Shown here: positions 13,678 to 20,099 of the stretch, piece by piece
Numbering within the stretch: the first letter of the stretch is position 1
How the letters are laid out: every line of letters starts with the position of its first letter
Assembly (NCBI GenBank): GCA_023423495.1
Contig: JAFAFM010000087.1
Location: 1-20,099, forward strand
Direction: 5' to 3'
Source: Armatimonadota bacterium
GTDB taxonomy: Bacteria > Armatimonadota > Fimbriimonadia > Fimbriimonadales > Fimbriimonadaceae
Length of the DNA stretch: 20,099 nucleotides
Translations under genes and position numbers: made by a program
Notes under the pieces: generated by a model
The model's input: the letters and a program-made list of their open reading frames with translations, nothing else
Database searches by the model: none
Told to the model about the DNA's origin: nothing

Positions 13678-13947
13678 ATGGATCAAAGTTACGTTCTGGA
13701 TATCAGCCGACAAGGCATCGAAGTAGCACTGATGGTGTCCCTGCCCATCTTGGCGGTGACGCTATTCCTCGGGTTGCTGGTTTCCATCTTCCAGGCGGTC
13801 ACCCAAGTTCAAGAAATGACCTTAACCTTTGTTCCAAAAGTGATTGGAGTTGCGGTAGTGCTGGCATTCATGGGGAACTGGATGCTTACGACTCTGGTGA
13901 CCTTTACCCATGTCTGCTTCGAGAGGGTCGCGACTCTTGGACACTAA
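13678..13947 (+). CDS. fliQ: Flagellar export gate protein FliQ
   Basis: The 89-residue protein has two membrane helices (about 15-37 and 52-76) joined by the conserved FQAVTQVQEMTLTFVPK (38-54). This is the signature of FliQ and its type III secretion homologues (SctS). Four FliQ copies wrap the FliP-FliR gate. The start chosen is the ATG at 13678, one base after the fliP stop. A longer frame from 13585 would lie inside fliP and add unrelated residues. Confidence 0.95.
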   Translation: MDQSYVLDISRQGIEVALMVSLPILAVTLFLGLLVSIFQAVTQVQEMTLTFVPKVIGVAVVLAFMGNWMLTTLVTFTHVCFERVATLGH

Positions 13948-13972
13948 AACGAAGTGAGAGGAAGAATCTAGC

Positions 13973-14740
13973 GTGCAAATGGACGAAGCGTTCATGTTTT
14001 CCTTCCTCTGCGTGTTCGTGCGCTGCTCGGCCATGTTTCTTGCCTCGCCTGTTTTTGGCTCGCAGAGCACTCCTGTATCCATCCGCGTGATGACCACGTT
14101 CGCGATTTCCGGCGCGTTGACCTTCGCCCTTGGAAAGGATTTGGGCGCGCCCCCTCAGGACCTTTATAGCTTCGTGATGGTGATTGTCCACGAAGTAGTG
14201 GCTGGGCTTCTAATCGGTGCGTTTATGAGCTTTGTGCTGCAGTCGGCACAGATTGCCGGGAGTCTCATCGACACCCAAATGGGTCTCGGCATGAGCCAGA
14301 TTTTAAACCCCATCAACGGCATATCGACGACGGTAGTTTCTCAATTCAAGTACATGCTGGCCGTGGTGGTGTTCCTCTCCATGAACGGACACCATCTGAT
14401 GTTGCAAGCCTTGATCAAGAGCTATGGCGACATGCCAGGGCTCACCATGGAAAGCCTGCCTGCATTGAAGGATGGCTTGGTCAATTTATTCGGGCAGCTG
14501 AGCCTGCTTGGGCTCCAAATGGCAGCGCCGGTTTTGGGAGTCAGTTTAATTGTCGATGCTGCGCTGGGCATCATCAATAAGGCTGTCCCGCAACTCCAAG
14601 TCATCCAGGTAGGCATGCCCGCCAAGATTGTCATTGGCATGATCGCACTTGGAGTGGGGCTTCCCGCGATTGTCTCCGGAGTCAATACCGGTGTCGAGGT
14701 GGGATTGGACACGCTGCTTCGGGTGATGAGGGGAGGCTAA
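13973..14740 (+). CDS. fliR: Flagellar export gate protein FliR
   Basis: FliR (SctT type) is the single-copy gate subunit that completes the FliP5-FliQ4-FliR1 complex. The 255-residue hydrophobic protein has about six membrane segments. It carries the conserved LIDTQMGLGMSQILNP (98-113), NGHH (139-142 region), AAPVLGVSLIVDAALGIIN (184-202) and VPQLQVIQVGMPAKI (205-219). The GTG at 13973 is preceded by GAGAGGAAG. An ATG two codons later is an alternative start. The stop overlaps the flhB ATG by one base. Confidence 0.94.
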   Translation: MQMDEAFMFSFLCVFVRCSAMFLASPVFGSQSTPVSIRVMTTFAISGALTFALGKDLGAPPQDLYSFVMVIVHEVVAGLLIGAFMSFVLQSAQIAGSLIDTQMGLGMSQILNPINGISTTVVSQFKYMLAVVVFLSMNGHHLMLQALIKSYGDMPGLTMESLPALKDGLVNLFGQLSLLGLQMAAPVLGVSLIVDAALGIINKAVPQLQVIQVGMPAKIVIGMIALGVGLPAIVSGVNTGVEVGLDTLLRVMRGG

Positions 14741-15804
14741 TGGCAGAGCAGGGTGGACAAGAAAGAACCGAGGAAGCAACTCCAAAGCGTCGCCGCGACG
14801 CGCGGCGCAAAGGCACGGTTGCTCGCTCGCTGGACCTGAACGGATCCCTCGCCCTGATGACCGTCATCTTCGTATTGCCGTCCGCCATCGGATTGATGGG
14901 CTCAGGATTTCTCTCGGGGATGAGATCGAGCCTATCGAACTTGCCGACAACTTTGGACATGGGAAATCTTGGCTCCCAATGTGCGCGAGTCCTTATCCCC
15001 TCGCTTCCGGGTTTAGCCCTTCTGGTGTTTTCCGTGATGGCGGTCGGAATAACCGCCAATTTGGCGCAGGTCGGTTTTGTCGTCAGCGCCGAAGCCATCA
15101 ACCCTACTTTTTCCAAGATCAACCCCCTTGAAGGGTTCAAGAGGTTGTTCAGTCAGAAGTCGATATTTGATGCCGCCAAAGCTTCACTTAAAGCAGGACT
15201 GTTTGCGTATTTGGTGTGGTCCGAGATCTCGGCTAACTGGCCGAACCTGATGGCTCTTTCGTGGCTGACTGCCCAAGCTTCCATGGCTGCGGTTGGCGGA
15301 ATGCTGAAGAATGTCGCGCTGAAAGTCGGAGTTTCATGGCTTGTCCTGGCTGCGGTCGATTATTTCTTTCAGAGGAAGCAGGTCGATAAGCAGCTTCGAA
15401 TGACCAAAGAAGAGCTTAAACAGGAAATGAAGGACGCGGAATCCTCTCCGGAGCTCAAGGCGGCCCAGCACCGACGTCGGCGCCAATTAAGTAAGGGACG
15501 AATGATGCAGGCGGTCGCCAAGGCTGACGTGATTGTCACCAACCCGACCCACTATGCCGTCGCCATTCAGTATGACCGTGAAAAGCACGCCGCTCCCGTC
15601 GTGGTTGCAAAGGGAGCAGACTTTCTTGCCGCAAAGATTCGAGAAGTCGCGGCCGAGCATAAGGTGCCGCTGATCCCAAATCCACCGCTTGCCCGGGCGC
15701 TTTATCGCAAGTGCGAAATCGGAGACGCTGTACCAAAAGAACTTTTCCAGCCGGTCGCCGAAGTCCTGGCATACGTCTATCGAACCATCAAGGGCATGCG
15801 CTAA
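14740..15804 (+). CDS. flhB: Flagellar export specificity switch protein FlhB
   Basis: FlhB sits on the gate and switches export from rod/hook to filament proteins after self-cleavage. The 354-residue protein shows the family start QERTEEATPKRRRDARRKG (7-25) and four membrane segments (about 35-55, 90-115, 150-165, 185-208). The charged linker with KEELKQEMKDAESSPELK (223-240) follows. The autocleavage motif NPTH lies at 268-271 inside VIVTNPTHYAVAIQYD, and the C-terminal domain includes IPNPPLARALY (312-322). All residues needed for cleavage are present. It ends the flagellar block. flhA, which often follows flhB, is not here. Confidence 0.97.
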   Translation: MAEQGGQERTEEATPKRRRDARRKGTVARSLDLNGSLALMTVIFVLPSAIGLMGSGFLSGMRSSLSNLPTTLDMGNLGSQCARVLIPSLPGLALLVFSVMAVGITANLAQVGFVVSAEAINPTFSKINPLEGFKRLFSQKSIFDAAKASLKAGLFAYLVWSEISANWPNLMALSWLTAQASMAAVGGMLKNVALKVGVSWLVLAAVDYFFQRKQVDKQLRMTKEELKQEMKDAESSPELKAAQHRRRRQLSKGRMMQAVAKADVIVTNPTHYAVAIQYDREKHAAPVVVAKGADFLAAKIREVAAEHKVPLIPNPPLARALYRKCEIGDAVPKELFQPVAEVLAYVYRTIKGMR

Positions 15805-15809
15805 TCGAT

Positions 15810-15815
15810 TAAAAT
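15810..15815 (+). promoter_or_regulatory. Candidate -10 element for the leaderless methyltransferase transcript
   Basis: TAAAAT lies exactly 6 bases before the ATG at 15822, the same hexamer and spacing as before dapA. It falls in the 17-base gap after flhB, with no Shine-Dalgarno sequence and no clear -35 box. It would separate the methyltransferase-aat-dtd group from the flagellar operon. Confidence 0.45.
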
Positions 15816-15821
15816 CCTGCC

Positions 15822-16544
15822 ATGCCTGAAGCTGCGGGGTGGGACGCAAGTGCCGACGCATGGATTGAAACGGTCGAGCACGACCTCAACCGTGTTTGCG
15901 TTCTGGATCAGCCCATGCTCGAACAGTGTGGTACCGTAGCCGGTCGCCGGGTGCTGGATATCGGGTGTGGAGAGGGGCGATTTGCCCGAATGCTCGCTGA
16001 GCGTGGTGCGGAAGTCAGCGGCATTGATCCCACCGCGGCATTTATTGAGGTTGCGAAAGCCAAGCACCCTGAAGGTGACTACCGAGTTGGCGTGGCCGAA
16101 GATTTGCCTTATCCAGACGCTTCATTCGACCTACTTATCAGTTACGTGGCGCTGGTGGACATTCCAGATTTCCGGACCGCGATCTCGGAAATGGCGAGAG
16201 TCCTCAGGCCGGGTGGTCGGGCCGTTGTCTCTAATTTGCAGTCGTTTGCCACAGCGCGCCTGGATCCTTGGATCGAAGATGCGCAAGGCAACCGGCTGTA
16301 CTTCTCGCTGGACAACTACATGGAGGAGCGAGCCGATGACGTTGCCTGGAAGGGCATATCGATTACCAATTTTCATCGGCCGCTCAGCGCGTATTTGGAA
16401 TCGTTCCTCGCAAATGGATTCATCCTCAAGCGCTTTATCGAGCCGCTGCCCTCCGATGAGGCGATACGCAAGTTTCCAAGGCTGGCCGATTATTACCGCG
16501 TCCCCTGGATGCACCTAACAACGTGGGAAAAGCCCGGAGGGTAG
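15822..16544 (+). CDS. Class I SAM-dependent methyltransferase
   Basis: A 240-residue protein with a Methyltransferase_11-type Rossmann core. Motif I is VLDIGCGEGRFA (44-55), the acidic residue binding the SAM ribose is in GIDP (67-70), and motif II/III is AEDLPYPDASFD (92-103). The post-core LRPGG (128-132) precedes the fifth strand. The C-terminal third (about 140-235) forms a substrate lid with many aromatics (DNYMEERADDVAW, YYRVPWMHLTTW). The substrate cannot be read from sequence; a small molecule is more likely than protein or RNA. It starts 17 bases after flhB and is followed by aat after 7 bases, so it probably shares a transcript with aat and dtd. Confidence 0.88.
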   Translation: MPEAAGWDASADAWIETVEHDLNRVCVLDQPMLEQCGTVAGRRVLDIGCGEGRFARMLAERGAEVSGIDPTAAFIEVAKAKHPEGDYRVGVAEDLPYPDASFDLLISYVALVDIPDFRTAISEMARVLRPGGRAVVSNLQSFATARLDPWIEDAQGNRLYFSLDNYMEERADDVAWKGISITNFHRPLSAYLESFLANGFILKRFIEPLPSDEAIRKFPRLADYYRVPWMHLTTWEKPGG

Positions 16545-16551
16545 GAACCGC

Positions 16552-17133
16552 TTGGAAAGTTTTGAACTGACTCCTTGGCTTATTCGCTACGCCTATGAAG
16601 AGGGAGCGTTTCCGATGACCGTGGACGACGGTTCAATTCAGTGGTTTCAACCGCGACGGCGGGCTCTCTTTCCGATAGAAGGAATCCATGTTTCCCGCAG
16701 TCTTCGAAAACAGATTGCCAAGCAAACATTCGATATTCGCTTCGACACGGCCTTCGAGCGGGTGATGCGGGGATGCCTTCGTCCGGAAGGGAACTGGATT
16801 AGTGAGGAATTTATCCGCGTTTACACACTGATCCATCGGGAGGGCTGGGGCCACTGTGCAGAGTGTTGGATAGGTGAGGACCTTGTCGGCGGCGTCTATG
16901 GAATCGCAATTGGAGGCTGCTTTTGTGCGGAGTCCATGTTCCACCGCGAGACCAATGCATCGAAGGTGGCTTTATGGGCGCTGGTCGAGAAGTGCCGTAA
17001 CCTTGGGTTCATCCTCTTCGACGCACAAATCATGAACCCTCACCTCAAGTCGCTGGGCGCCTTCGAAGTCTCACATAATGAGTATCTTTCAAGGCTGGAT
17101 AAGGCCCTCCGGGTAGAAACCGAATGGAGCTGA
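16552..17133 (+). CDS. aat: Leucyl/phenylalanyl-tRNA--protein transferase
   Basis: Aat moves Leu or Phe from tRNA to the N-terminal Lys or Arg of proteins, marking them for ClpS/ClpAP (bacterial N-end rule). The 193-residue protein shows AYEEGAFPM (14-22), the WFQPRRRALFP block (31-41), FERVMRGC (68-75) and the key HCAECWIGEDLVGGVYGIAI (101-120). FCAESMFHRETNASKVAL (124-141), the family signature, and DAQIMNPHLKSLGA (157-170) follow. The start is TTG at 16552; the next ATG would remove the conserved AYEEGAFPM block. A GGAGGG lies upstream. It is shorter than E. coli Aat (234) because the N-terminal extension is missing, which is common. It sits directly before dtd. Confidence 0.95.
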   Translation: MESFELTPWLIRYAYEEGAFPMTVDDGSIQWFQPRRRALFPIEGIHVSRSLRKQIAKQTFDIRFDTAFERVMRGCLRPEGNWISEEFIRVYTLIHREGWGHCAECWIGEDLVGGVYGIAIGGCFCAESMFHRETNASKVALWALVEKCRNLGFILFDAQIMNPHLKSLGAFEVSHNEYLSRLDKALRVETEWS

Positions 17134-17136
17134 TTT

Positions 17137-17580
17137 ATGCGTGCAGTGGTTCAACGAGTTAGCTCAGCGTCGGTCACGATCGGGGATAGGGAAGTTGCCC
17201 GAATTGGCATTGGCCTCGCGCTATTGGTGGGAATTCATCGAGATGATGATGAGACCGACGTCGTCAAGATGGCGGACCGCATAAAAGGCATGCGGATATT
17301 CAACGACGCCGCAGGCAAGATCAATCTGAACTTGGAAGCAGTCGGCGGGTCGGTGCTCGCGGTCTCGAACTTCACCGTTTATGGCGACTCGAGCCAACGG
17401 CGACCGAACTTCACTTTATCCTCCGGATTTGAAAAGGGCGAGATGCTGTTCGGGAAGCTTGTCGAACGGTTGCGCGAGGCGCGAGTCCATGTCGAAACGG
17501 GGGAATTCGGCGCGGATATGCAGGTCAATATCGTGAACGATGGACCAGTGACGCTCGTGGTAGACACTCGGGCGACTTGA
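17137..17580 (+). CDS. dtd: D-aminoacyl-tRNA deacylase
   Basis: Dtd removes D-amino acids (and glycine from tRNA-Ala) mischarged onto tRNA, keeping translation chirally pure. The 147-residue protein has the family start MRAVVQRVSSASVTI, MADRIKGMRIF (45-55), VSNFTVYGDSSQRRPNF (76-92) and the Gly-cisPro motif NDGPVT (134-139). The usual SQFTL motif is SNFTV here, that is Gln78 replaced by Asn, beside an intact Gly-cisPro. It starts 3 bases after aat, with no independent signals visible. About 158 non-coding bases follow before pdhA. Confidence 0.95.
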   Translation: MRAVVQRVSSASVTIGDREVARIGIGLALLVGIHRDDDETDVVKMADRIKGMRIFNDAAGKINLNLEAVGGSVLAVSNFTVYGDSSQRRPNFTLSSGFEKGEMLFGKLVERLREARVHVETGEFGADMQVNIVNDGPVTLVVDTRAT

Positions 17581-17727
17581 CGCGTTTCGTAGAGGGGCGC
17601 GGAGCCTCGAGCGACAGACATCAAACACCAAAATTCCACAAGTCCCAACCTGTTGGAACGGCCCAAGCATGCCGACGTTTACTAGGTAGGGATAAGGTAA
17701 GATAGCCTAAATTCCCAATTCAAAAAC

Positions 17728-17731
17728 GGAG
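17728..17731 (+). promoter_or_regulatory. Ribosome-binding site that supports the TTG start of pdhA
   Basis: GGAG lies 7 bases before the TTG at 17739. No ATG occurs in this frame before the conserved region, so this site decides the start. In the 158-base gap upstream, TAAGAT (from 17697) is a possible -10, but its best -35 (TTTACT) is only 14 bases away, so I do not call a promoter. Confidence 0.55.
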
Positions 17732-17738
17732 ATTAATC

Positions 17739-18866
17739 TTGAGTTCCAGTGCAGGTTCGGCAACGGCCGTTAAGCCTAAATCGGACAAAAACGTCCCCCA
17801 ACGTCCCTCAGAGCAACTTTCCAAGGAAGATTGCCTTGAGCTTTTCCGGCAGCTGTACCTGGCGCGGTACTTCGATGTTCGCCTCATAAAGGAGAAGCGA
17901 CGAGGGCGACTCACGGGAACCCTTTATTCCTCTCACAACCAAGAAGCCATTCTTGTTGGATCCCTCTTTGGACTTGAGCCCAATGACTGGATAAGTCCCA
18001 TCCACCGAGACATGCCGGCTTTCTTCCTGAAAGACATTCGGGCGGGCTGGAATAATCCCGACCGAATGGGGATGTCGATCGAAGAAGTCTGTTGCCAAGT
18101 TTGGGGCAAAGTCGGATCTCCTGGCCGAGCTCGCGATAACTGGTCGCACATCGGAAGCAAGAGCAAGCACATCATCCACTCAACCTCGATGCTTGCCGGC
18201 ACGATTCCGGCCGCTTCGGGGGTCGTATTAGCCGACCGTCTGAATGGCGGAAACACCGTTGCCTTGACATTCAACGGGGAAGGTTCGACCGCCCAAGGCG
18301 TCTTTCACGAGGCCATCAACTTTGCTGCGGTGCACAAGCTACCAGTCGTTACGATCATCGAGAACAATCAGTGGGCGTACGGAACTCCGACCGAATTGGA
18401 ATACCCGCTGGCGGACTTCGCCCGTCGTGCCGACGGCTATGGCATTCCGGGCTTGATTGCCGATGGCCAGGATGTTTTCGACGTCTACGACAAAGTTATG
18501 CAAGCCGTGAATCATGCCCGCGCGGGGAACGGCCCGAGCATTGTCGAATGCAAGTCTTTCCGCGCCTATGGCCACGGTGACCACGACGACGACCGTGCAG
18601 CCAAGTATCGGGATGCGAAGGACGTGGAACGTGGTCGAGAGCGAGATCCTATCGCGGTATGCAGAAAGCGGCTTATTGAGAAGGGTTATCTGACCGGTGA
18701 TGCCGCCAGCGCGCACCAGGCCGAAGGGAAGCATGCCGCCGAAGCGAGCGATGAGGATTTTCCAACTGAGGTCGTCGAGTATCTAAAGCAGGGCATCGAG
18801 GCTGCTATCAAATCGCCACTGCCGGCCGCCGAAGAAGGCGCAATGTGGGTTTTTAAGGAGAATTAA
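17739..18866 (+). CDS. pdhA: Pyruvate dehydrogenase E1 component, alpha subunit
   Basis: With PdhB this forms the thiamine-diphosphate E1 that decarboxylates a 2-oxoacid and acylates the lipoyl arm of E2. The 375-residue protein has the entry block LARYFDVRLIKEKRRGRLTG (41-60), HNQEAILVGSLFGL (66-79), and SMLAGTIPAASG (150-161). The ThDP motif runs from GEG (180-182) to ENN (208-210), followed by QWAYGTPTE. The loop FRAYGHGDHDDD (274-285) holds the histidine that steadies ThDP. The N-terminal 25 residues are a low-complexity extension. Branched-chain 2-oxoacid or acetoin dehydrogenase E1 cannot be excluded by motifs alone; E2 and E3 genes are not in the window. The stop overlaps the pdhB ATG by one base. 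Confidence 0.87.
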   Translation: MSSSAGSATAVKPKSDKNVPQRPSEQLSKEDCLELFRQLYLARYFDVRLIKEKRRGRLTGTLYSSHNQEAILVGSLFGLEPNDWISPIHRDMPAFFLKDIRAGWNNPDRMGMSIEEVCCQVWGKVGSPGRARDNWSHIGSKSKHIIHSTSMLAGTIPAASGVVLADRLNGGNTVALTFNGEGSTAQGVFHEAINFAAVHKLPVVTIIENNQWAYGTPTELEYPLADFARRADGYGIPGLIADGQDVFDVYDKVMQAVNHARAGNGPSIVECKSFRAYGHGDHDDDRAAKYRDAKDVERGRERDPIAVCRKRLIEKGYLTGDAASAHQAEGKHAAEASDEDFPTEVVEYLKQGIEAAIKSPLPAAEEGAMWVFKEN

Positions 18867-19882
18867 TGGCCGCCACACTTAAAGAAGCGCCAATCGCGCT
18901 TAAGAAGAATTACGTCACCGCGCTCAAAGAAGCCATCTTTGAAGAAATGTCGGCCAACCCCGACATGATCTGTTTGGGCGAGGACATTGGAATTCTCGGG
19001 GGTGCGTTCGGAGTTACCGACGGCCTGCAAAAGGAGTTTGGCGCTTCTCGAGTGCTAGATATGCCGATCTCGGAAGCCACGATTGTCGGAACTGCGGTCG
19101 GCGCTGCCCTGAATGGCAAAACATGCATGGTTGAGATGCAGTTCATCGACTTCATCTCGTGCGGCTTTGACCAGATCGTCAACATGATGGCGACGTACCA
19201 CTATCGCACAGCGGGCGAAGTCAATCTTCCGGTCGTGGTTCGTGGTCCTGCGGGCGCATATGGTGGTGGCGCCCTGTACCACAGCCAGATGAACGAGGCT
19301 TGGTTTGCCCATTCTCCAGGATTAAAGGTTGTCTGCCCATCCACCCCGTACGATGCAAAGGGGATGATGAAAGCCTCCCTGCGAGACGGTAATCCAGTGC
19401 TGTTCTACGAGATCAAGCAACTGTATCGAGAGCGCAAGATCGAAGAGGAGATTCCCCTCGAGGATTACACCGTGCCTCTGGGTAAGGCAGCCGTGCGTCG
19501 TGACGGAAAAGACCTGACGTTTGTGACCTACGGTCAGAACGTTTATCACTGTTTGGAAGCTGCGGACAAGCTTGAAGAAGAAGGCGTCTCCGCCGAAGTG
19601 ATCGATATTCGATCGCTCGTCCCCTTGGACGAGGATACCATTTTGGAGTCGCTTGCAAAAACGAATCGAGTCGTCGTGGTGAACGAAGCGCCGATGACGT
19701 GCGGTTTTGCGGGTGAAATCATCGCCCGAATTAGCGATATCGGCTTTGAGTACCTGGATGCGCCCCCTGTCCGAGTTACCCGAATGGATACGCCAGTGCC
19801 GTGGGCCAAGCCGCTGGAACTCCATGTGCTCCCGTCTGTTGAAAAAATCATGGACGCGGCCAAGCGGGTCGTCCGCTTCTAG
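18866..19882 (+). CDS. pdhB: Pyruvate dehydrogenase E1 component, beta subunit
   Basis: The 338-residue partner of PdhA. It carries ICLGEDIGILGGAFGVTDGL (35-54), and PISEATIVGTAVGAAL (67-82), where E70 is the glutamate that activates ThDP. EMQFIDFISCGFDQIVNMMA (90-109), GAYGGGALYHSQ (130-141) and SLRDGNPVLFYEIKQLYR (171-188) follow. The C-terminal transketolase domain starts near 200 and includes VIDIRSLVPLDEDTI (245-259) and NEAPMTCGFAGEI. All regular family segments are intact. It overlaps pdhA by one base and is closed by a terminator at 19893-19925. Substrate ambiguity is the same as for pdhA. The neighbouring branched-chain amino acid transporter gene is a mild hint towards branched-chain 2-oxoacids. 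Confidence 0.88.
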   Translation: MAATLKEAPIALKKNYVTALKEAIFEEMSANPDMICLGEDIGILGGAFGVTDGLQKEFGASRVLDMPISEATIVGTAVGAALNGKTCMVEMQFIDFISCGFDQIVNMMATYHYRTAGEVNLPVVVRGPAGAYGGGALYHSQMNEAWFAHSPGLKVVCPSTPYDAKGMMKASLRDGNPVLFYEIKQLYRERKIEEEIPLEDYTVPLGKAAVRRDGKDLTFVTYGQNVYHCLEAADKLEEEGVSAEVIDIRSLVPLDEDTILESLAKTNRVVVVNEAPMTCGFAGEIIARISDIGFEYLDAPPVRVTRMDTPVPWAKPLELHVLPSVEKIMDAAKRVVRF

Positions 19883-19892
19883 CAAAGTGATG

Positions 19893-19925
19893 AAGGTTGG
19901 TGGAGTTTGTCCACCAGCTTTTTTT
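19893..19925 (+). terminator. Rho-independent terminator after pdhB
   Basis: AAGGTTGGTGGA pairs with TCCACCAGCTTT (12 bp including two G-T pairs) around the loop GTTTG and runs into seven T residues. It begins 10 bases after the pdhB stop. Its T-run overlaps the stop of the converging minus-strand gene; the reverse orientation lacks a good U tract. Confidence 0.85.
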
Positions 19926-20099
19926 AAACCGCTTCGCCAAGATAGGCGGCAATAACTTTTGGATCGTTGCGGATCGCCTCGGGCGGACCGTATGCAATTT
20001 CCTCGCCGTGGTCCAAAACCACAATCTTTTCGCATAGGCCCATGACGAATCGCATATCGTGCTCGATGAGCAAAACCGTTTTGCCGTGTTCATCCCTAA
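19924..20099 (-). CDS. livG: Branched-chain amino acid ABC transporter ATP-binding protein, C-terminal fragment
   Basis: The last 57 residues of an ABC ATPase run off the right edge of the window. The segment [20 protein letters not shown] contains the switch (H-loop) histidine at visible residue 13. [17 protein letters not shown], then [13 protein letters not shown] before the TAA at 19924-19926, is the characteristic ending of LivG-type subunits of branched-chain amino acid importers. Walker A, signature and Walker B motifs must lie beyond the edge. An overlapping minus-strand frame starting with ATG at 20093 is a shadow. Assignment as LivG rather than LivF rests on the [16 protein letters not shown] wording and is fairly firm. 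Confidence 0.85.
   Translation of the reverse strand, partial: RDEHGKTVLLIEHDMRFVMGLCEKIVVLDHGEEIAYGPPEAIRNDPKVIAAYLGEAV

Noticed and set aside
17581..17738. Terminator or regulator site between dtd and pdhA (TTCCA ... TGGAA near 17634-17658)
   Set aside because: The arms are only 5 bases and there is no T tract. It is too weak to call.
19322..20035. 237-residue minus-strand ORF opposite pdhB
   Set aside because: It runs through pdhB, the terminator and the livG end in a different frame. pdhB is certain from its motifs.
19848..20093. 81-residue minus-strand ORF with an ATG start at the right edge
   Set aside because: A neighbouring frame encodes the recognisable LivG C-terminus with the switch histidine, so this frame is a shadow.

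Overview
The window looks like an ordinary stretch of chromosome from a free-living, flagellated, Gram-negative-type bacterium of moderate GC content. It has no rRNA, tRNA, insertion sequence, phage gene or CRISPR array that I can see, and no gap of 300 bases or more without a gene. The gene mix and protein wording fit a deep-branching lineage such as Armatimonadota (Fimbriimonadia-like): FliN with a CheC/FliY-like front half, separate PDH E1 alpha and beta, Aat next to Dtd, and several starts with a -10 hexamer directly in front of the ATG. The phylum is an impression and is not proven by anything here.

Layout. 1-1080: the 3' part of an unrecognised gene, converging on a SnoaL-like gene. 1294-3900: a 65-residue orphan, an MmgE/PrpD-family enzyme, and a putatively exported protein with two calcium-loop-like DxDxDG repeats. 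3919-5516: cmk (cytidylate kinase) and dapA (lysine/diaminopimelate synthesis). 5577-6998: an exported DUF4139 protein, whose stop lies one base from that of a minus-strand gene. 7000-9619 (minus strand): pheS, a protein with two TFIIB-type zinc ribbons, and a 334-residue protein with a possible YbjN/secretion-chaperone-like fold. pheT is not adjacent.

9733-15804 is a flagellar block in the order fliL, fliM, fliN, fliO, fliP, fliQ, fliR, flhB. fliL has its own sigma-70-type promoter and is followed by a strong hairpin terminator. fliM to flhB then run nearly gapless: C-ring switch (FliM, FliN), export gate (FliP, FliQ, FliR, with FliO as assembly factor) and the specificity switch FlhB. 15822-17580: a methyltransferase, aat (N-end-rule amino-acid transfer) and dtd (D-aminoacyl-tRNA deacylation). 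17739-19882: pdhA and pdhB, E1 of a 2-oxoacid dehydrogenase, ending in a clear terminator. The right edge holds the last 57 residues of a LivG-type ABC ATPase on the minus strand.

I found no complete undescribed system. The most interesting signals are (i) a repeated TANNNT-N5/6-ATG arrangement suggesting leaderless transcripts, (ii) a PheS with several substitutions in the phenylalanine-binding pocket, (iii) a FliL with a charged insertion before its last strand, transcriptionally separated from fliM, and (iv) unusual small or orphan proteins flanking the core genes.
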